Shown: positions 9,495 to 18,117, counted from the first letter of the stretch. The stretch: 48,467 bases of DNA from Burkholderiales bacterium (GCA_016200895.1 JACQDX010000133.1:1-48467); one strand, 5' to 3'. Notes: a model not told the origin generated them from the letters alone. Translations and numbers: made by a program.

Positions 9495-10515
9495 GCTTTT
9501 TCTCCAAAATCATTTGTATCAGGGATGCCGCAAAAGCTGCATCGAGTTGAGCTTCAACTGGCACCACCCAGATGCGGGCATCGTCCAGTAAAGCCGGGAT
9601 TTGCCTACATTTTACTGCATCCTTTTCAGTAATCAGGATGCAATCCGCATCGACACCCTCAAAACTCTTCGCATCAAAGGCATGATGATCAGGAAAAGCC
9701 CTGGTCTGGCATTGCAAACCCTGCATTGCCAGCATATTGAAAAATCGTTGTGGATTACCTATGCCAGCCGCTGCCAACAAGCGCTGCCCCGCAAATTCAA
9801 CTAATGACCGCTGCTGTTGATCATCATTCAAACGATAAACCCGAGCTGCTTGCAACTGCATGCGCACAGTGTCTGCTGGCATCCTGAGCGGCAATACCGC
9901 ATCCGGCCCAGGCAGATTACAGATAGTAAAGTCACGCCGTCTTTCCACCGGTTCGCGCAAAGGCCCCGCAGGCAATAACCAGCCATTGCCAGCGCCGCGC
10001 TGATCAAACAGCACAAGTTCAACATCACGCCCCAAAGCGTAATGCTGCAAACCATCGTCAGCAATAATGATATCCACTTGCGGATTGGCTGCCAGCACGC
10101 AACGCGCCACGGCAACGCGGTCTCGACCTACAGCGACTGGGCATTGTGCCCTGGCAGCAATCAATACGGGTTCATCACCAACCTGCTGCGCTTGCGAGGC
10201 AGCATCCAGCAGGATCACACTCTCGGCATGCACGCCATACCCACGCGAAATAACAGCTGGATGCCAGCCCGCCTGCTTTAATTGCTGCACCAGCCAGATC
10301 ACCAGCGGCGTTTTGCCGGTGCCACCTATAAAAATATTACCGACCACGACGACAGAGACTGGTAATTGCGTTTGGGCTTTATAACCCATAACGAACAAAC
10401 CAAAACGGAAAGTAACGATGAGCTGGAATAGCTTAGACACTGGCCATAGCAGGCAAGCCAGCAGCCCGCGCTTTTGCCAGGTACTCAACAAGACTTTTTC
10501 CAGTGCTGCCCGCAT
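9475..10515 (-). CDS. lpxK: Tetraacyldisaccharide 4'-kinase
   Basis: Lipid A 4'-kinase: phosphorylates tetraacyl-disaccharide-1-P to lipid IVA at the inner membrane. 346 aa, normal length. A hydrophobic N-terminal segment (residues ~15-45) serves as membrane anchor. Walker A is GGTGKTP in GNIFIGGTGKTPLVIWLV, and the conserved DDGLQHY stretch and ITEKDAVKC near the C-terminus are present. First gene of the lpxK/Trm112-like/kdsB operon, with overlapping ends. Its upstream region carries the long palindrome at 10559-10719. Confidence 0.96.
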   Translation of the reverse strand: MRAALEKVLLSTWQKRGLLACLLWPVSKLFQLIVTFRFGLFVMGYKAQTQLPVSVVVVGNIFIGGTGKTPLVIWLVQQLKQAGWHPAVISRGYGVHAESVILLDAASQAQQVGDEPVLIAARAQCPVAVGRDRVAVARCVLAANPQVDIIIADDGLQHYALGRDVELVLFDQRGAGNGWLLPAGPLREPVERRRDFTICNLPGPDAVLPLRMPADTVRMQLQAARVYRLNDDQQQRSLVEFAGQRLLAAAGIGNPQRFFNMLAMQGLQCQTRAFPDHHAFDAKSFEGVDADCILITEKDAVKCRQIPALLDDARIWVVPVEAQLDAAFAASLIQMILEKKHGRTSA

Positions 10516-10558
10516 ATCACTCTCTAACTGTTAGCTATCGTTCTCTTGCTGGTCTCTA

Positions 10559-10719
10559 AGAATCTGTTTACGATCTGTAGCGAGCGTCAGCGGGGTCAGG
10601 GTAACAAAAAACGCAGCGCAAAAAGCGGAATGTACTCAAGTACATGAGCATTTTGTGCAGCACATGAGCCCCGCGTAGACTCCGATTGCGCTCGCGCAGT
10701 AAGAGCCTAACCAGATTCT
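10559..10719. repeat. Long imperfect palindrome (copy B of an intergenic repeat family)
   Basis: Outer arms AGAATCTG and CAGATTCT and inner arms meet at ATGTACTCAAGTACAT. The arms contain TGTAGCGAGCGTCAGCG and CTCGCGCAGTAAGAGC. The core GTACT-N2-AGTAC-ATGAGCAT and several arm blocks match the element at 4096-4216. It fills the gap between the exbD terminator and lpxK, so the lpxK promoter lies in or close to it. Confidence 0.75.
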
Positions 10720-10752
10720 AAAAAAGAAACCGGGGAGTTATGCACTCCCCGG
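10720..10752 (-). terminator. Intrinsic terminator after exbD
   Basis: Perfect 9-bp GC-rich stem CCGGGGAGT/ACTCCCCGG with loop TATGC, followed on the minus strand by TTTCTTTTTT. Strong terminator of the exbB-exbD transcript. Confidence 0.92.
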
Positions 10753-10802
10753 CTTGTACGCTACCTCGAAATTTTTATTCAAACCCGGGGTAATTTCTAT
10801 CC

Positions 10803-11246
10803 TTACTTGGCAGTAGCCTGAGCCGCAAATGTGACCTTGGCCATGCCTGCGATACGTGCAGCTTCCAGCACATCGATCACAGACTGGTGACTAGTCGCAC
10901 GGTCCGCATTAATGATGATCACCGGATCAGGCTGGGTACCGGTCTTGCCAGCTTCCAGCGCTGCCGCCGCTTTTTTCAGATCTTCTGCCAGCGTCAGGGT
11001 ATCAAGGAAAGACACGGCCTGGCTATTGATCTTGTAGCGGCCCTGGGCATCAATACCGATATCTATCTGATTCGGCTTGTCCTGGGCTTTTTCTGCATCT
11101 GCAGTCGGCAAGGTGATTTGCAATTCGGTGAAACGGCTATACGTCGTCGTCACCATCAGGAAAATCAGGATCACCAGCAAGACGTCGATAAACGGGATCA
11201 GGTTGATCTCTGGCTCTTCCCTGCCCCTTCCTTTACGAAAATTCAT
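10803..11246 (-). CDS. exbD: ExbD/TolR-family biopolymer transport protein
   Basis: 147 aa, one N-terminal membrane helix (INLIPFIDVLLVILIFLMVT) and a periplasmic domain. The Asp in PFIDVLL is the conserved proton-path residue of the ExbD/TolR/MotB-type stator. It works with ExbB to use the proton gradient for energising TonB-dependent uptake; no tonB or tolA is in the window. The start ATG is 2 bases after the exbB stop, so they are coupled. Confidence 0.93.
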   Translation of the reverse strand: MNFRKGRGREEPEINLIPFIDVLLVILIFLMVTTTYSRFTELQITLPTADAEKAQDKPNQIDIGIDAQGRYKINSQAVSFLDTLTLAEDLKKAAAALEAGKTGTQPDPVIIINADRATSHQSVIDVLEAARIAGMAKVTFAAQATAK

Positions 11247-11248
11247 GA

Positions 11249-11854
11249 CTACTTCCTGGCGCTGTGGACAACATCAACAAACTTGATTGCCTGTTGTTCC
11301 ATATCGACGACGATGCTATCGACCAGCGCACGGAAATGACGCCAGAACACCATCGCAGGCATGGCAATCATCAAACCAAAGCCGGTGTTGTACAAGGCCA
11401 CAGAAATACCATGCGCCAGTTGCGCAGGGTTGGCACCCGTCGCATTTTGCGAACCGAAAATTTCTATCATACCGACGACAGTACCAAACAAGCCCATCAA
11501 AGGTGCCAGTGAAGCGATCGTGCCCAGTGTCGTCAGGAAACGCTCCAGCTCATGGGCAACAGCACTGCCTGCCTCTTCTATCGATTCTTTCATGACTTCA
11601 CGCGGCGCGTTCACATTGCGCAAACCTGCTGCCAGTACTTTACCCAAAGGTGAATTACCTGCCAGTTGTTCTATAACTTCTGGCTTGACCTTGCCTGCCT
11701 GATAGACACGTATGACCTCGTCAACCAGGGTCGGTGGCAAGATACGACTGCGACGCAAAGAAAGACTGCGTTCTATGATTAATGTCAGCGCAATAACTGA
11801 GGCAATCAGCAACAAATAAATTGGCCAGCCTGCGGCTTGAATGATGGCGAACAA
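11249..11854 (-). CDS. exbB: MotA/TolQ/ExbB proton channel family protein
   Basis: 201-aa inner-membrane protein, the ExbB/TolQ partner of the following exbD. An N-terminal helix (WPIYLLLIASVIALTLIIE), a long cytoplasmic loop, then two further helices including LGTIASLAPLMGLFGTVVGM, the family's best conserved stretch. The start codon is TTG: AAGGAG lies 6 bases upstream and there is no ATG before the first helix. The gene borders the long repeat-filled intergenic region, from which its promoter must come. Confidence 0.93.
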   Translation of the reverse strand: MFAIIQAAGWPIYLLLIASVIALTLIIERSLSLRRSRILPPTLVDEVIRVYQAGKVKPEVIEQLAGNSPLGKVLAAGLRNVNAPREVMKESIEEAGSAVAHELERFLTTLGTIASLAPLMGLFGTVVGMIEIFGSQNATGANPAQLAHGISVALYNTGFGLMIAMPAMVFWRHFRALVDSIVVDMEQQAIKFVDVVHSARK

Positions 11855-12042
11855 ATTAACTCCTTGAAGGTTCCTAAATCCAAGCCCGCAATGTAGCGCG
11901 TTGTCTGCCTGTGGGCAAGAGCACAGAGCAAAAAACTCGGTACAAAATGTTTCAAAGCATCATTTTCAGCAAAAGCACAAAGCTTGCACGAGGTTTTCCA
12001 GAAGTTTGAATTAATCATAGTAATTCAGGATATCCACTGTTT

Positions 12043-12075
12043 TGCACAAAATCTGTGTGCAAGCTTGTGGATAAG
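12043..12075 (+). repeat. Repeat unit core 1
   Basis: TGCACAAAATCTGTG then TGCAAGCTTGTGGATAAG. The central box is degenerate (TGTGTGCAA) but the right arm itself forms TGTGGATAA, a perfect reverse DnaA-type nonamer. Confidence 0.6.
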
Positions 12076-12192
12076 TCTACTGAATATTGCTAAGCCCATG
12101 ATTTATTTCATTTTTTCAGCTCTGCCAAAGATTTAAGCACCATCATTTTGTGGACAAAACAGCATTTTCCTCATTTTCACCCCGTCTTTTCT

Positions 12193-12220
12193 ACACATAA
12201 TTTGTGGACAAGTATGTGCA
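12193..12220 (+). repeat. Repeat unit core 2
   Basis: ACACATAATT, box TGTGGACAA at 12203, then GTATGTGCA. Followed by ACTGATTT at ~12246 and by the first copy of the 19-bp direct repeat at 12272-12290. Confidence 0.65.
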
Positions 12221-12358
12221 AAAGTCTTGCACATACTGACAAGTGACTGATTTAAAAGCAAATTATTGCACTGCCAATATTTTAGGCAAATCAGTAATTT
12301 CAGCCATTTTTGCACAAAATTTCATCAGAAAAATTTAACCACGGACAAGTCCGTTGTT

Positions 12359-12388
12359 TTACACAAAATATGTGGACAAGATTGTGCA
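12359..12388 (+). repeat. Repeat unit core 3
   Basis: ACACAAAATA, box TGTGGACAA at 12371, then GATTGTGCA; the outer CACAA and TTGTG form the dyad. CACTGATTT follows ~25-35 bases later. Confidence 0.7.
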
Positions 12389-12550
12389 TTACTGCAGAGA
12401 AACACTGTAAGTCACTGATTTATATAAGGTAAGCAAGGCTGCCAGAAAAACAGGCAAAGGGCCATTTTAATGAGGAAATATGCTATTTTCATACAAAAAT
12501 TAACTTTAACACAAGTTTTTACCAGGGTAAAATTGCGCAAGTCGGGCTTT

Positions 12551-12579
12551 TGCACAAAATATGTGGACAACTATGTGAA
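12551..12579 (+). repeat. Repeat unit core 4
   Basis: TGCACAAAATA, box TGTGGACAA at 12562, then CTATGTGAA. CAATTGATTTTA follows. Confidence 0.7.
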
Positions 12580-12720
12580 AAACTATGGGGCTTGTAACTA
12601 AGCAATTGATTTTATTACCTATTTTATTCGCGCCTAAAAAAGTGGCAAACTCTGCTTATTCACAAGCAAGTTTCAGATTTTGCTTTTTTGATCACTTATC
12701 CTCTGAATAAGCGCTTATTC

Positions 12721-12749
12721 TGCACAAAATATGTGGACAAGCTTGTGTA
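12721..12749 (+). repeat. Repeat unit core 5
   Basis: TGCACAAAATA, box TGTGGACAA at 12732, then GCTTGTGTA, the copy closest to consensus. TACTTGATTTTA and the second copy of the 19-bp repeat (12801-12819) follow. Confidence 0.7.
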
Positions 12750-12859
12750 AAAGCGCAGGGAAAGAAGATAAGTACTTGATTTTAATAAAGATTACTGCAG
12801 TGCCAATATTTTAGGCAAACTGACATACTTCACCACAAACAAAGTTTTCAACAGCTTAA

Positions 12860-12887
12860 TCACAATTTCTGTGGATAAGTTTGTGCA
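12860..12887 (+). repeat. Repeat unit core 6
   Basis: TCACAATTTC, box TGTGGATAA at 12870, then GTTTGTGCA. CCTTGATTT follows at about 12912. The box here is the canonical DnaA nonamer on the minus strand. Confidence 0.7.
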
Positions 12888-13084
12888 CAAGCTGCTTGAT
12901 ATACGGCAATGTCCTTGATTTGAAAGAGAATTTTCATTTTGCCTCATTCTTTTGCAGATTGATTTTTATTAAAAATCAAAGACTTAGATAGTAAACTTTC
13001 ATTTCTTTTGACATCTCAGAGGCAAAATGACATGCTGATGACCAAACCACGCTTCTGTGGACAGATTTTCCCCCGCCAAGCTTT

Positions 13085-14446
13085 ATGAATCCTGAATCGC
13101 CTTACACCAAGCCAGCAAACACGCCGTCCGTGATGACAGTTACGGCGCTGAATCAGGCCGTTGCTCAACTTTTGGAACGCAACCTGCCATTGACATGGGT
13201 TTCTGGCGAGATTTCCAACTTTACCCGCGCCGCGTCTGGACATTGGTACTTCACTTTAAAAGACAGTGGAGCACAGGTCAGGTCCGTGATGTTCCGTGGC
13301 CGTGCTCAATATGCAGACTTCCAGCCCAAAGAAGGCGACAAGGTAGAAGTACGCGCTCTCGTTACCCTGTATGCGCCGCGCGGTGACTATCAGTTAAGCG
13401 TAGAAGCCATACGCCGCGCTGGTGTCGGCAATTTATATGAAGCATTTTTGCGACTGAAGGCGCAATTGACGCAGGAAGGCTTGTTTGATCCTGAGCGCAA
13501 GCGCCCTCTGCCCGCCTTTGTCAAAACCATAGGCATAGTCACCAGCCCGCAGGCGGCCGCCCTGCGAGACATTCTGATCGCCCTGCACAGGCGCGCACCA
13601 CACGTCAACGTCATCCTCTACCCTACTCCGGTACAAGGCGAAGGCGCAGGTATGAAAATCGCCCAGGCCATCGCCTCTGCTGCTGCCCGCGAAGAATGTG
13701 ATGTCTTGCTAGTCTGCCGTGGCGGTGGCAGCATGGAAGACTTGTGGGCTTTTAATGAAGAAGTCGTGGCCCGCACCATCGTCAATTGCCCCATGCCCGT
13801 CATCGCTGGCATAGGGCATGAAACTGATTTTACCATCGCCGATTTTGCCGCCGACCTGCGCGCCGCCACACCGACAGCAGCAGCAGAACTGGCAGCCACA
13901 CCAAGGGATGCATGGTTGCAGCTCTTACAGCGCCAGGCACAAATACTCAGCCGTTGCATGCACAGGCAACTGGATGACCAGGCCCAGACCCTGGACTGGC
14001 AAAGCCGCCGCCTGCTCAGCCCCAAGGCCGCTATTGCTGCCAGACGCCTGCAACTGGCAAACCTGGCCCGCAACCTCAGCCATAGTACCAGCCTGCCTTT
14101 GCGCCAGGCCAGACATGAGCTGGGCCAATTGACGCAAAGCTGGCAAGCCCATAAACCGGAGCTGGCAAGGCCGAAGTTATTACTGGCCGATATGCAAAGA
14201 CGCCTGCAACAAGCTGCCAGACACAGCCGTGAAGGCCAACAGCAACAGTTGTCTGCCTTGCGTAGCCAACTGGAGCTGCTCAACCCGCAGCGCACTCTGG
14301 AACGCGGCTACGCCATTCTCAGCGACCATAAAGGCAAGGCTTTGCGCAATACATCTGAACTCAAACCGCAATCGCTAGTTCAAGTCAGACTAGCTTCAGG
14401 CACTGCTGAAGTTGGCATCAGCAGCGTGCAAACCAATCTGGATTGA
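13085..14446 (+). CDS. xseA: Exodeoxyribonuclease VII large subunit
   Basis: Large subunit of ExoVII, which with XseB degrades single-stranded DNA to oligonucleotides in repair. 453 aa, normal length. The OB-fold N-terminal domain ([31 protein letters not shown]) is followed by the nuclease domain with [31 protein letters not shown] and [27 protein letters not shown], then a long Gln/Arg-rich coiled-coil region (residues ~270-400) and a C-terminal RGYAIL segment. No clear Shine-Dalgarno precedes ATG 13085; the internal ATG at 13133, nearer the conserved OB fold, is a possible alternative. No xseB in the window. Confidence 0.95.
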   Translation: MNPESPYTKPANTPSVMTVTALNQAVAQLLERNLPLTWVSGEISNFTRAASGHWYFTLKDSGAQVRSVMFRGRAQYADFQPKEGDKVEVRALVTLYAPRGDYQLSVEAIRRAGVGNLYEAFLRLKAQLTQEGLFDPERKRPLPAFVKTIGIVTSPQAAALRDILIALHRRAPHVNVILYPTPVQGEGAGMKIAQAIASAAAREECDVLLVCRGGGSMEDLWAFNEEVVARTIVNCPMPVIAGIGHETDFTIADFAADLRAATPTAAAELAATPRDAWLQLLQRQAQILSRCMHRQLDDQAQTLDWQSRRLLSPKAAIAARRLQLANLARNLSHSTSLPLRQARHELGQLTQSWQAHKPELARPKLLLADMQRRLQQAARHSREGQQQQLSALRSQLELLNPQRTLERGYAILSDHKGKALRNTSELKPQSLVQVRLASGTAEVGISSVQTNLD

Positions 14447-14523
14447 AATAACTGAGATCTGGCTGCAGTCATCATTTTGCGCATATACATGTAATTACTG
14501 CGAATTTGTATAAGCCCACGTGC

Positions 14524-14543
14524 AAGCTTTTGTACAAAAGCTT
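14524..14543. promoter_or_regulatory. Perfect 20-bp palindrome upstream of sodB
   Basis: AAGCTTTTGTACAAAAGCTT is fully self-complementary and ends 63 bp before the sodB ATG. It could be an operator or a hairpin in the sodB leader. The rest of the xseA-sodB gap (about 160 bp) shows nothing else. Confidence 0.6.
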
Positions 14544-14606
14544 ACAATGCTGGTCTGGCTTTTCCGGATTGCCGGAATTGATAAACTCACGATAAAAGGA
14601 CGCGAT

Positions 14607-15185
14607 ATGGAACATACCTTACCGGCACTGCCTTATGCACTGGACGCTTTGGCTCCGCATATCTCTCAAGAGACGCTGGAATATCACTACGGAAAGCATC
14701 ATCAAACCTATGTGACCAATCTGAACAACCTGATCAAGGGTACAGAATTTGAAAATTCCACACTGGAAGAAATCGTCAAGAAATCTTCTGGCGGCATTTT
14801 CAATAATTCAGCCCAGATCTGGAATCACACTTTCTACTGGAATGGCCTGAAACCTAATGGTGGCGGCGCACCAAGCGGCAAACTGGCAGATGCCATCAAT
14901 GCCAAATGGGGGTCTTTCGATGCATTCAAGGAAGCCTTCACCAAGTCTTGCGTAGGCAACTTCGGTTCTTCCTGGACATGGCTGGTTAAAAAAGCCGATG
15001 GCACACTGGATATCGTCAACACATCCAATGCAGCTACTCCACTGACAACAGCAGACACAGCTTTGCTGACTTGCGATCTGTGGGAACATGCTTACTATAT
15101 CGACTACCGCAATGCACGTCCAAAATACCTGGAAGCATTCTGGGCATTGGTCAACTGGGAATTTGCAACAGCAAACCTGGGCTGA
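14607..15185 (+). CDS. sodB: Superoxide dismutase [Fe]
   Basis: Iron superoxide dismutase (2 O2- + 2 H+ to H2O2 + O2), cytoplasmic, 192 aa. Metal ligands are visible as His27, His74 (QIWNHTFYW), Asp157 and His161 (DLWEHAYY). Gln70 in NNSAQIWNH is the Fe-type hallmark residue. The ATG at 14607 follows AAAGGA and gives the family-typical start [19 protein letters not shown]; the frame extends 29 codons upstream through the palindrome and is rejected. A strong terminator follows. Confidence 0.97.
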   Translation: MEHTLPALPYALDALAPHISQETLEYHYGKHHQTYVTNLNNLIKGTEFENSTLEEIVKKSSGGIFNNSAQIWNHTFYWNGLKPNGGGAPSGKLADAINAKWGSFDAFKEAFTKSCVGNFGSSWTWLVKKADGTLDIVNTSNAATPLTTADTALLTCDLWEHAYYIDYRNARPKYLEAFWALVNWEFATANLG

Positions 15186-15233
15186 GTCAGCTTGTCGTGA
15201 TGCCAGTCGCATCATGACTATGCATCACAGATG

Positions 15234-15273
15234 AAAAAAACCTGCGCCTGCATCAGCATCGCAGGTTTTTTTT
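15234..15273 (+). terminator. Intrinsic terminator after sodB
   Basis: Stem CCTGCG/CGCAGG extended by A7 and T8 runs, 13-base loop, starting 49 bp past the sodB stop. The flanking A and T runs could also make it work in reverse. Confidence 0.9.
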
Positions 15274-15363
15274 CATCCATCGCGTAAGCTGTTTGTGCGA
15301 AGATCAAGGCTCAGCTGAGCAGCGCGAGTCCGCCATGCTCTACCGTCCTATTCTTTGAACAAC

Positions 15364-16237
15364 ATGCATACCAAAGCCTCACCTTTATTACGCTTTCTCC
15401 CCGCCATCTTCATTTTTATCTGGGGCATCCGGTTATGTCGTTGCCAAATATGGCCTGCCCTATGCAGAACCACTGACATTCTTGTGCCTGCGTTATCTGG
15501 GCGTGATCATCTTCATGCTGATACTGGCGCTAGCCATGCGGGCACCGTGGCCTGAGCGCCGCTTCTGGCTGCCGATAGCCGTCGCGGGCATCTTGATGCA
15601 GGCCATGTACCTCGGTGGTATCTGGTGCGCCGTCAAGCTGGGCATGCCCGCCGGTGTGGCAGCACTGATTGCCAATACCCAGCCCATCTTTACCGCTTTC
15701 CTCGGTCCCATTATTGGTGAACGTATTTATGGCAAGCAGTGGGCAGGACTTGCACTCGGCATTTGTGGTGTGGCGCTAGTAGTCGCCAATAAAATCTCTG
15801 TCATTGGTTTGTCCGTCAGCAGTGTAGCGCTGGCAGTCATGGCGCTGACTGCCATGACGATAGGCACGCTATACCAGAAAAAAACCTGCCCAAGTTTTGA
15901 TGTGAGGACCGGGCAAGTCATACAGTTTGTGGCATCCTTATTGGTGACATTGCCATTTGCGCTGACACTGGAAACCCAGACCATCATCTGGACACCACAG
16001 TTTTTTGCCGCCATGGCCTGGTCAGTATTTGTTTTGTCCGGCGTTGGTATCTCGGTGCTGTTCATCATGATACGGCATGGCGAAGCGACCAAGGTCACCA
16101 GCTACATGTACCTGGTGCCCGCAGTCACAGCCGCCATGGCCTGGCTGATGTTTGGTGAGAAGCTGACGATGACGGCGATATTGGGGATGGTGATTGCGTT
16201 GGCAGGTGTGGCGCTGGTGGTGAGGCCAGCAAGGTGA
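15364..16237 (+). pseudogene. EamA/DMT-family transporter, single-base frameshift near the N-terminus
   Basis: Drug/metabolite-type inner-membrane exporter with two EamA domains, about 290 aa when repaired. ATG 15364 gives MHTKASPLLRFLPAIFIFIW, then the frame fails. Removing one base from the GGGG run at 15422-15425 yields W-ASGYVVAKYGLPYAEP, a standard EamA first-helix continuation, and joins the long downstream frame (CLRYLGVIIFMLILALAM..., 10 helices in total). An internal start near 15482 would lack the first helix, so the unrepaired gene is probably not functional. A sequencing error in the G run is equally possible. No Shine-Dalgarno is obvious before 15364. Substrate unknown. Confidence 0.85.
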
Positions 16238-16275
16238 AGAATTGGAATTGCGGCTATCGCAGCAATTCCAATTCT
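16238..16275. terminator. 14-bp perfect hairpin between convergent genes
   Basis: AGAATTGGAATTGC pairs with GCAATTCCAATTCT over a 10-base loop, directly after the EamA stop. ATTCCAATTCT is repeated once more just beyond. It can act on both strands between the EamA gene and the convergent ABC permease; a T-run is lacking. Confidence 0.6.
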
Positions 16276-16297
16276 ACTTATTCCAATTCTTCTCACA

Positions 16298-17239
16298 TCA
16301 TGCAGCTTCGCGCCAGCGACGCAAACGTACCGTCAAATAAAACATCCCTGCTGCGACCACAACGCCCAGCCATAACTGCAGGCTAAGCATCGTCTGCCAG
16401 GAAGCAAAAAATATCCTGCCGAAATTCACGCCTACACCTGATGGACGGGTAAAAGTACTTGGTGAAATGTGCTCAAAAGCCACCCACGCACCCGGAAATA
16501 TTCCACCCAAAGCACGGCCAACAATCAGTTCGCTGAACCATTTCAGGTTACCATCCTGCCCCGTCAACAAGTCCAGCATGCCGACCAAAAATACCAAAAG
16601 CAAAGGTATGCCAACTGCCCATAAAAATACCTTGGAATTTGCCCAGCTCGACACCAGCATCAACCACCCTATGCTAGGCAAAGCCCATAAGATATACACT
16701 GGCAAAGTACCTAGTAATTGCAAGGGTGCCAGATATAATTTTCCGTTCGCAAACAATTCCTGGAATACATACACATCCTGCGTAGCCAATGCGATGCTGA
16801 CTATCATCAGCATGATGAAAGACATGGCAATGGCACACAGAAAAAATATCACGGGGACGATCAGACTGGCGGTGAATAGCTTGGACAATACCGTCTGAAA
16901 ATCTGAGACAGGCAAGGATTTCCAGAACAGAATACTGCGGTCCCGTCTGTCATCAAATAAAGAACCCAGGCAATAAAAGAAAATGATGATGGACATCACT
17001 GCCAATAAGGGGCCAGAGAAAAGCACGTACATATTGGCCAATAAGTCACTCACTTTTGGAATATCTTCTTTAAATGCTGCCACCCGGCCTAATATGCGGG
17101 CACCAAATAATGCATGCCCTCGTAGAAAAGGTAAGACGAATACAAATATCATGGCGCCAGCCACGCACAATGGCGTCCACAGAAACATGCCCTTATGTTC
17201 CCAGAATTCGCGCTTCAAAAGACAGACCATGGTTTTCAT
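16298..17239 (-). CDS. ABC transporter permease (ABC-2 type)
   Basis: 313-aa integral membrane protein with about six hydrophobic segments (for example MFLWTPLCVAGAMIFVFVLP, LLAVMSIIIFFYCLGSLF and the C-terminal LQLWLGVVVAAGMFYLTVRL). The SLFDDRRDRSILFWKSLPVS stretch is typical of ABC-2/YtrC-type permeases paired with YtrA-like regulators. Its ATG overlaps the upstream ATPase stop (ATGA), so they are translated together. It probably exports a lipid-active or cell-wall-active compound, but the substrate is unknown. Confidence 0.85.
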   Translation of the reverse strand: MKTMVCLLKREFWEHKGMFLWTPLCVAGAMIFVFVLPFLRGHALFGARILGRVAAFKEDIPKVSDLLANMYVLFSGPLLAVMSIIIFFYCLGSLFDDRRDRSILFWKSLPVSDFQTVLSKLFTASLIVPVIFFLCAIAMSFIMLMIVSIALATQDVYVFQELFANGKLYLAPLQLLGTLPVYILWALPSIGWLMLVSSWANSKVFLWAVGIPLLLVFLVGMLDLLTGQDGNLKWFSELIVGRALGGIFPGAWVAFEHISPSTFTRPSGVGVNFGRIFFASWQTMLSLQLWLGVVVAAGMFYLTVRLRRWREAA

Positions 17240-18117
17240 TTAGCAATTCCTTTCATGCTGGCGACGAACAAATCTGCCACGCCTGGTATGCGTGTTTCAC
17301 CGAGGCTGGCAAGCATCTCCTGCGTAACACCATCAAACAGCATGACAACCTTGCCAAATATTGCCCGTTGATCGATGGGCTGCAAGGCGATTGCCTTCTC
17401 CATGTTTTCCGGTGTAACCATCACTTCGACAAAGCGCTCGGCCATTTGCTCCATGCTGGTTTCCAGCACAATTTTTCCTTCATCAATAAAAATCACGTCA
17501 CTGAGAATATGCTCAACTTCTTCTACCTGATGCGTAGTGATGATGATGGTTTTGTTTTCATCAAAATAATCTTCCAGCAGGTTTTGATAAAACTGTTTGC
17601 GGTACAAAATATCCAGGCCCAAAGTAGGCTCATCGAGCACCAGCAATTTCGCATCGATGGCCATGATCAGCGCCAGATGTAATTGCACTATCATGCCCTT
17701 GGACATGGCCCTGACCTTCATATCCGGCGTCAACTTGGTATTGGCAATATATTTCTCGGCTTTGGCGCGGTTGAATTTGGGGTGGACTCCTGCAATGAAG
17801 TCTATCGCCTGCTTCACCTTGATCCAGCGCGGCAAAATGGCAACATCGGCGATGAAACAGACATCATTCATCAAGGCATCACGCTGGGTACGCGGATCCA
17901 AGCCTAATACCTGCATCTCGCCATCAAAATTTCCCAGACCCAGTATTGCTTTGAGAGTGGTGGTTTTGCCTGAACCATTCGGCCCTATCAGACCTACGAT
18001 GCGACCGGGAGCAATTTCGAAGCTGATGTCATCCAGCACACGCTGTTTGCCATATTGTTTGCTGATGCCGCGAGCTGAAATGACGCTATTCACTGAGCTA
18101 TTCTCTGTGTCCGTCAT
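17236..18117 (-). CDS. ABC transporter ATP-binding protein
   Basis: 293-aa ABC ATPase. Walker A is GPNGSGKT, the signature motif is MSKGM instead of the usual LSGGQ, Walker B is LLVLDEP, and the switch His lies in IITTHQVEEVEH. About 80 residues after the core are unassigned. It lies between the GntR regulator and the permease with 4-base overlaps at both ends, forming one operon. The N-terminus has a short polar extension before SARGISKQYGKQRVL. The exporter's substrate cannot be read from sequence. Confidence 0.93.
   Translation of the reverse strand: MTDTENSSVNSVISARGISKQYGKQRVLDDISFEIAPGRIVGLIGPNGSGKTTTLKAILGLGNFDGEMQVLGLDPRTQRDALMNDVCFIADVAILPRWIKVKQAIDFIAGVHPKFNRAKAEKYIANTKLTPDMKVRAMSKGMIVQLHLALIMAIDAKLLVLDEPTLGLDILYRKQFYQNLLEDYFDENKTIIITTHQVEEVEHILSDVIFIDEGKIVLETSMEQMAERFVEVMVTPENMEKAIALQPIDQRAIFGKVVMLFDGVTQEMLASLGETRIPGVADLFVASMKGIAK

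Larger units (their letters stand above)
11855..13084. other. 1.2-kb AT-rich gene-free region with DnaA-box-like repeat units
   Basis: No credible gene on either strand. The nonamer TGTGGAYAA (reverse complement TTRTCCACA) occurs at 12066, 12149, 12203, 12371, 12562, 12732 and 12870, always in the same orientation, plus TGTGGACAG at 13056. A consensus box TTATTCACA occurs in the other orientation at 12656. Most boxes sit inside a dyad TGCACAA-N15-TTGTGCA and are followed ~40 bases later by a (C)TTGATTT/ACTGATTT block, giving diverged units of about 140-190 bp. A 19-bp direct repeat (tgccaatattttaggcaaa) lies at 12272 and 12801. The pattern suits a DnaA-binding cluster (origin-like or titration site); this is inference. 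Confidence 0.7.

Noticed and set aside
12133..12315. 60-aa minus-strand open frame inside the repeat region
   Set aside because: Runs through repeat units, no similarity to a known family, no ribosome site.
11855..13084. CRISPR array in the repeat-rich region
   Set aside because: Repeats are diverged, spaced irregularly (54-191 bp) and no cas genes are present.
11855..13084. The chromosomal origin oriC itself
   Set aside because: Box count is suggestive, but dnaA, dnaN, gyrB, rpmH or parAB are not in the window; kept only as origin-like or titration locus.
13618..14295. 225-aa minus-strand open frame opposite xseA
   Set aside because: Cys/Leu/Arg/Ser-rich translation without family features; shadow of xseA codon use.
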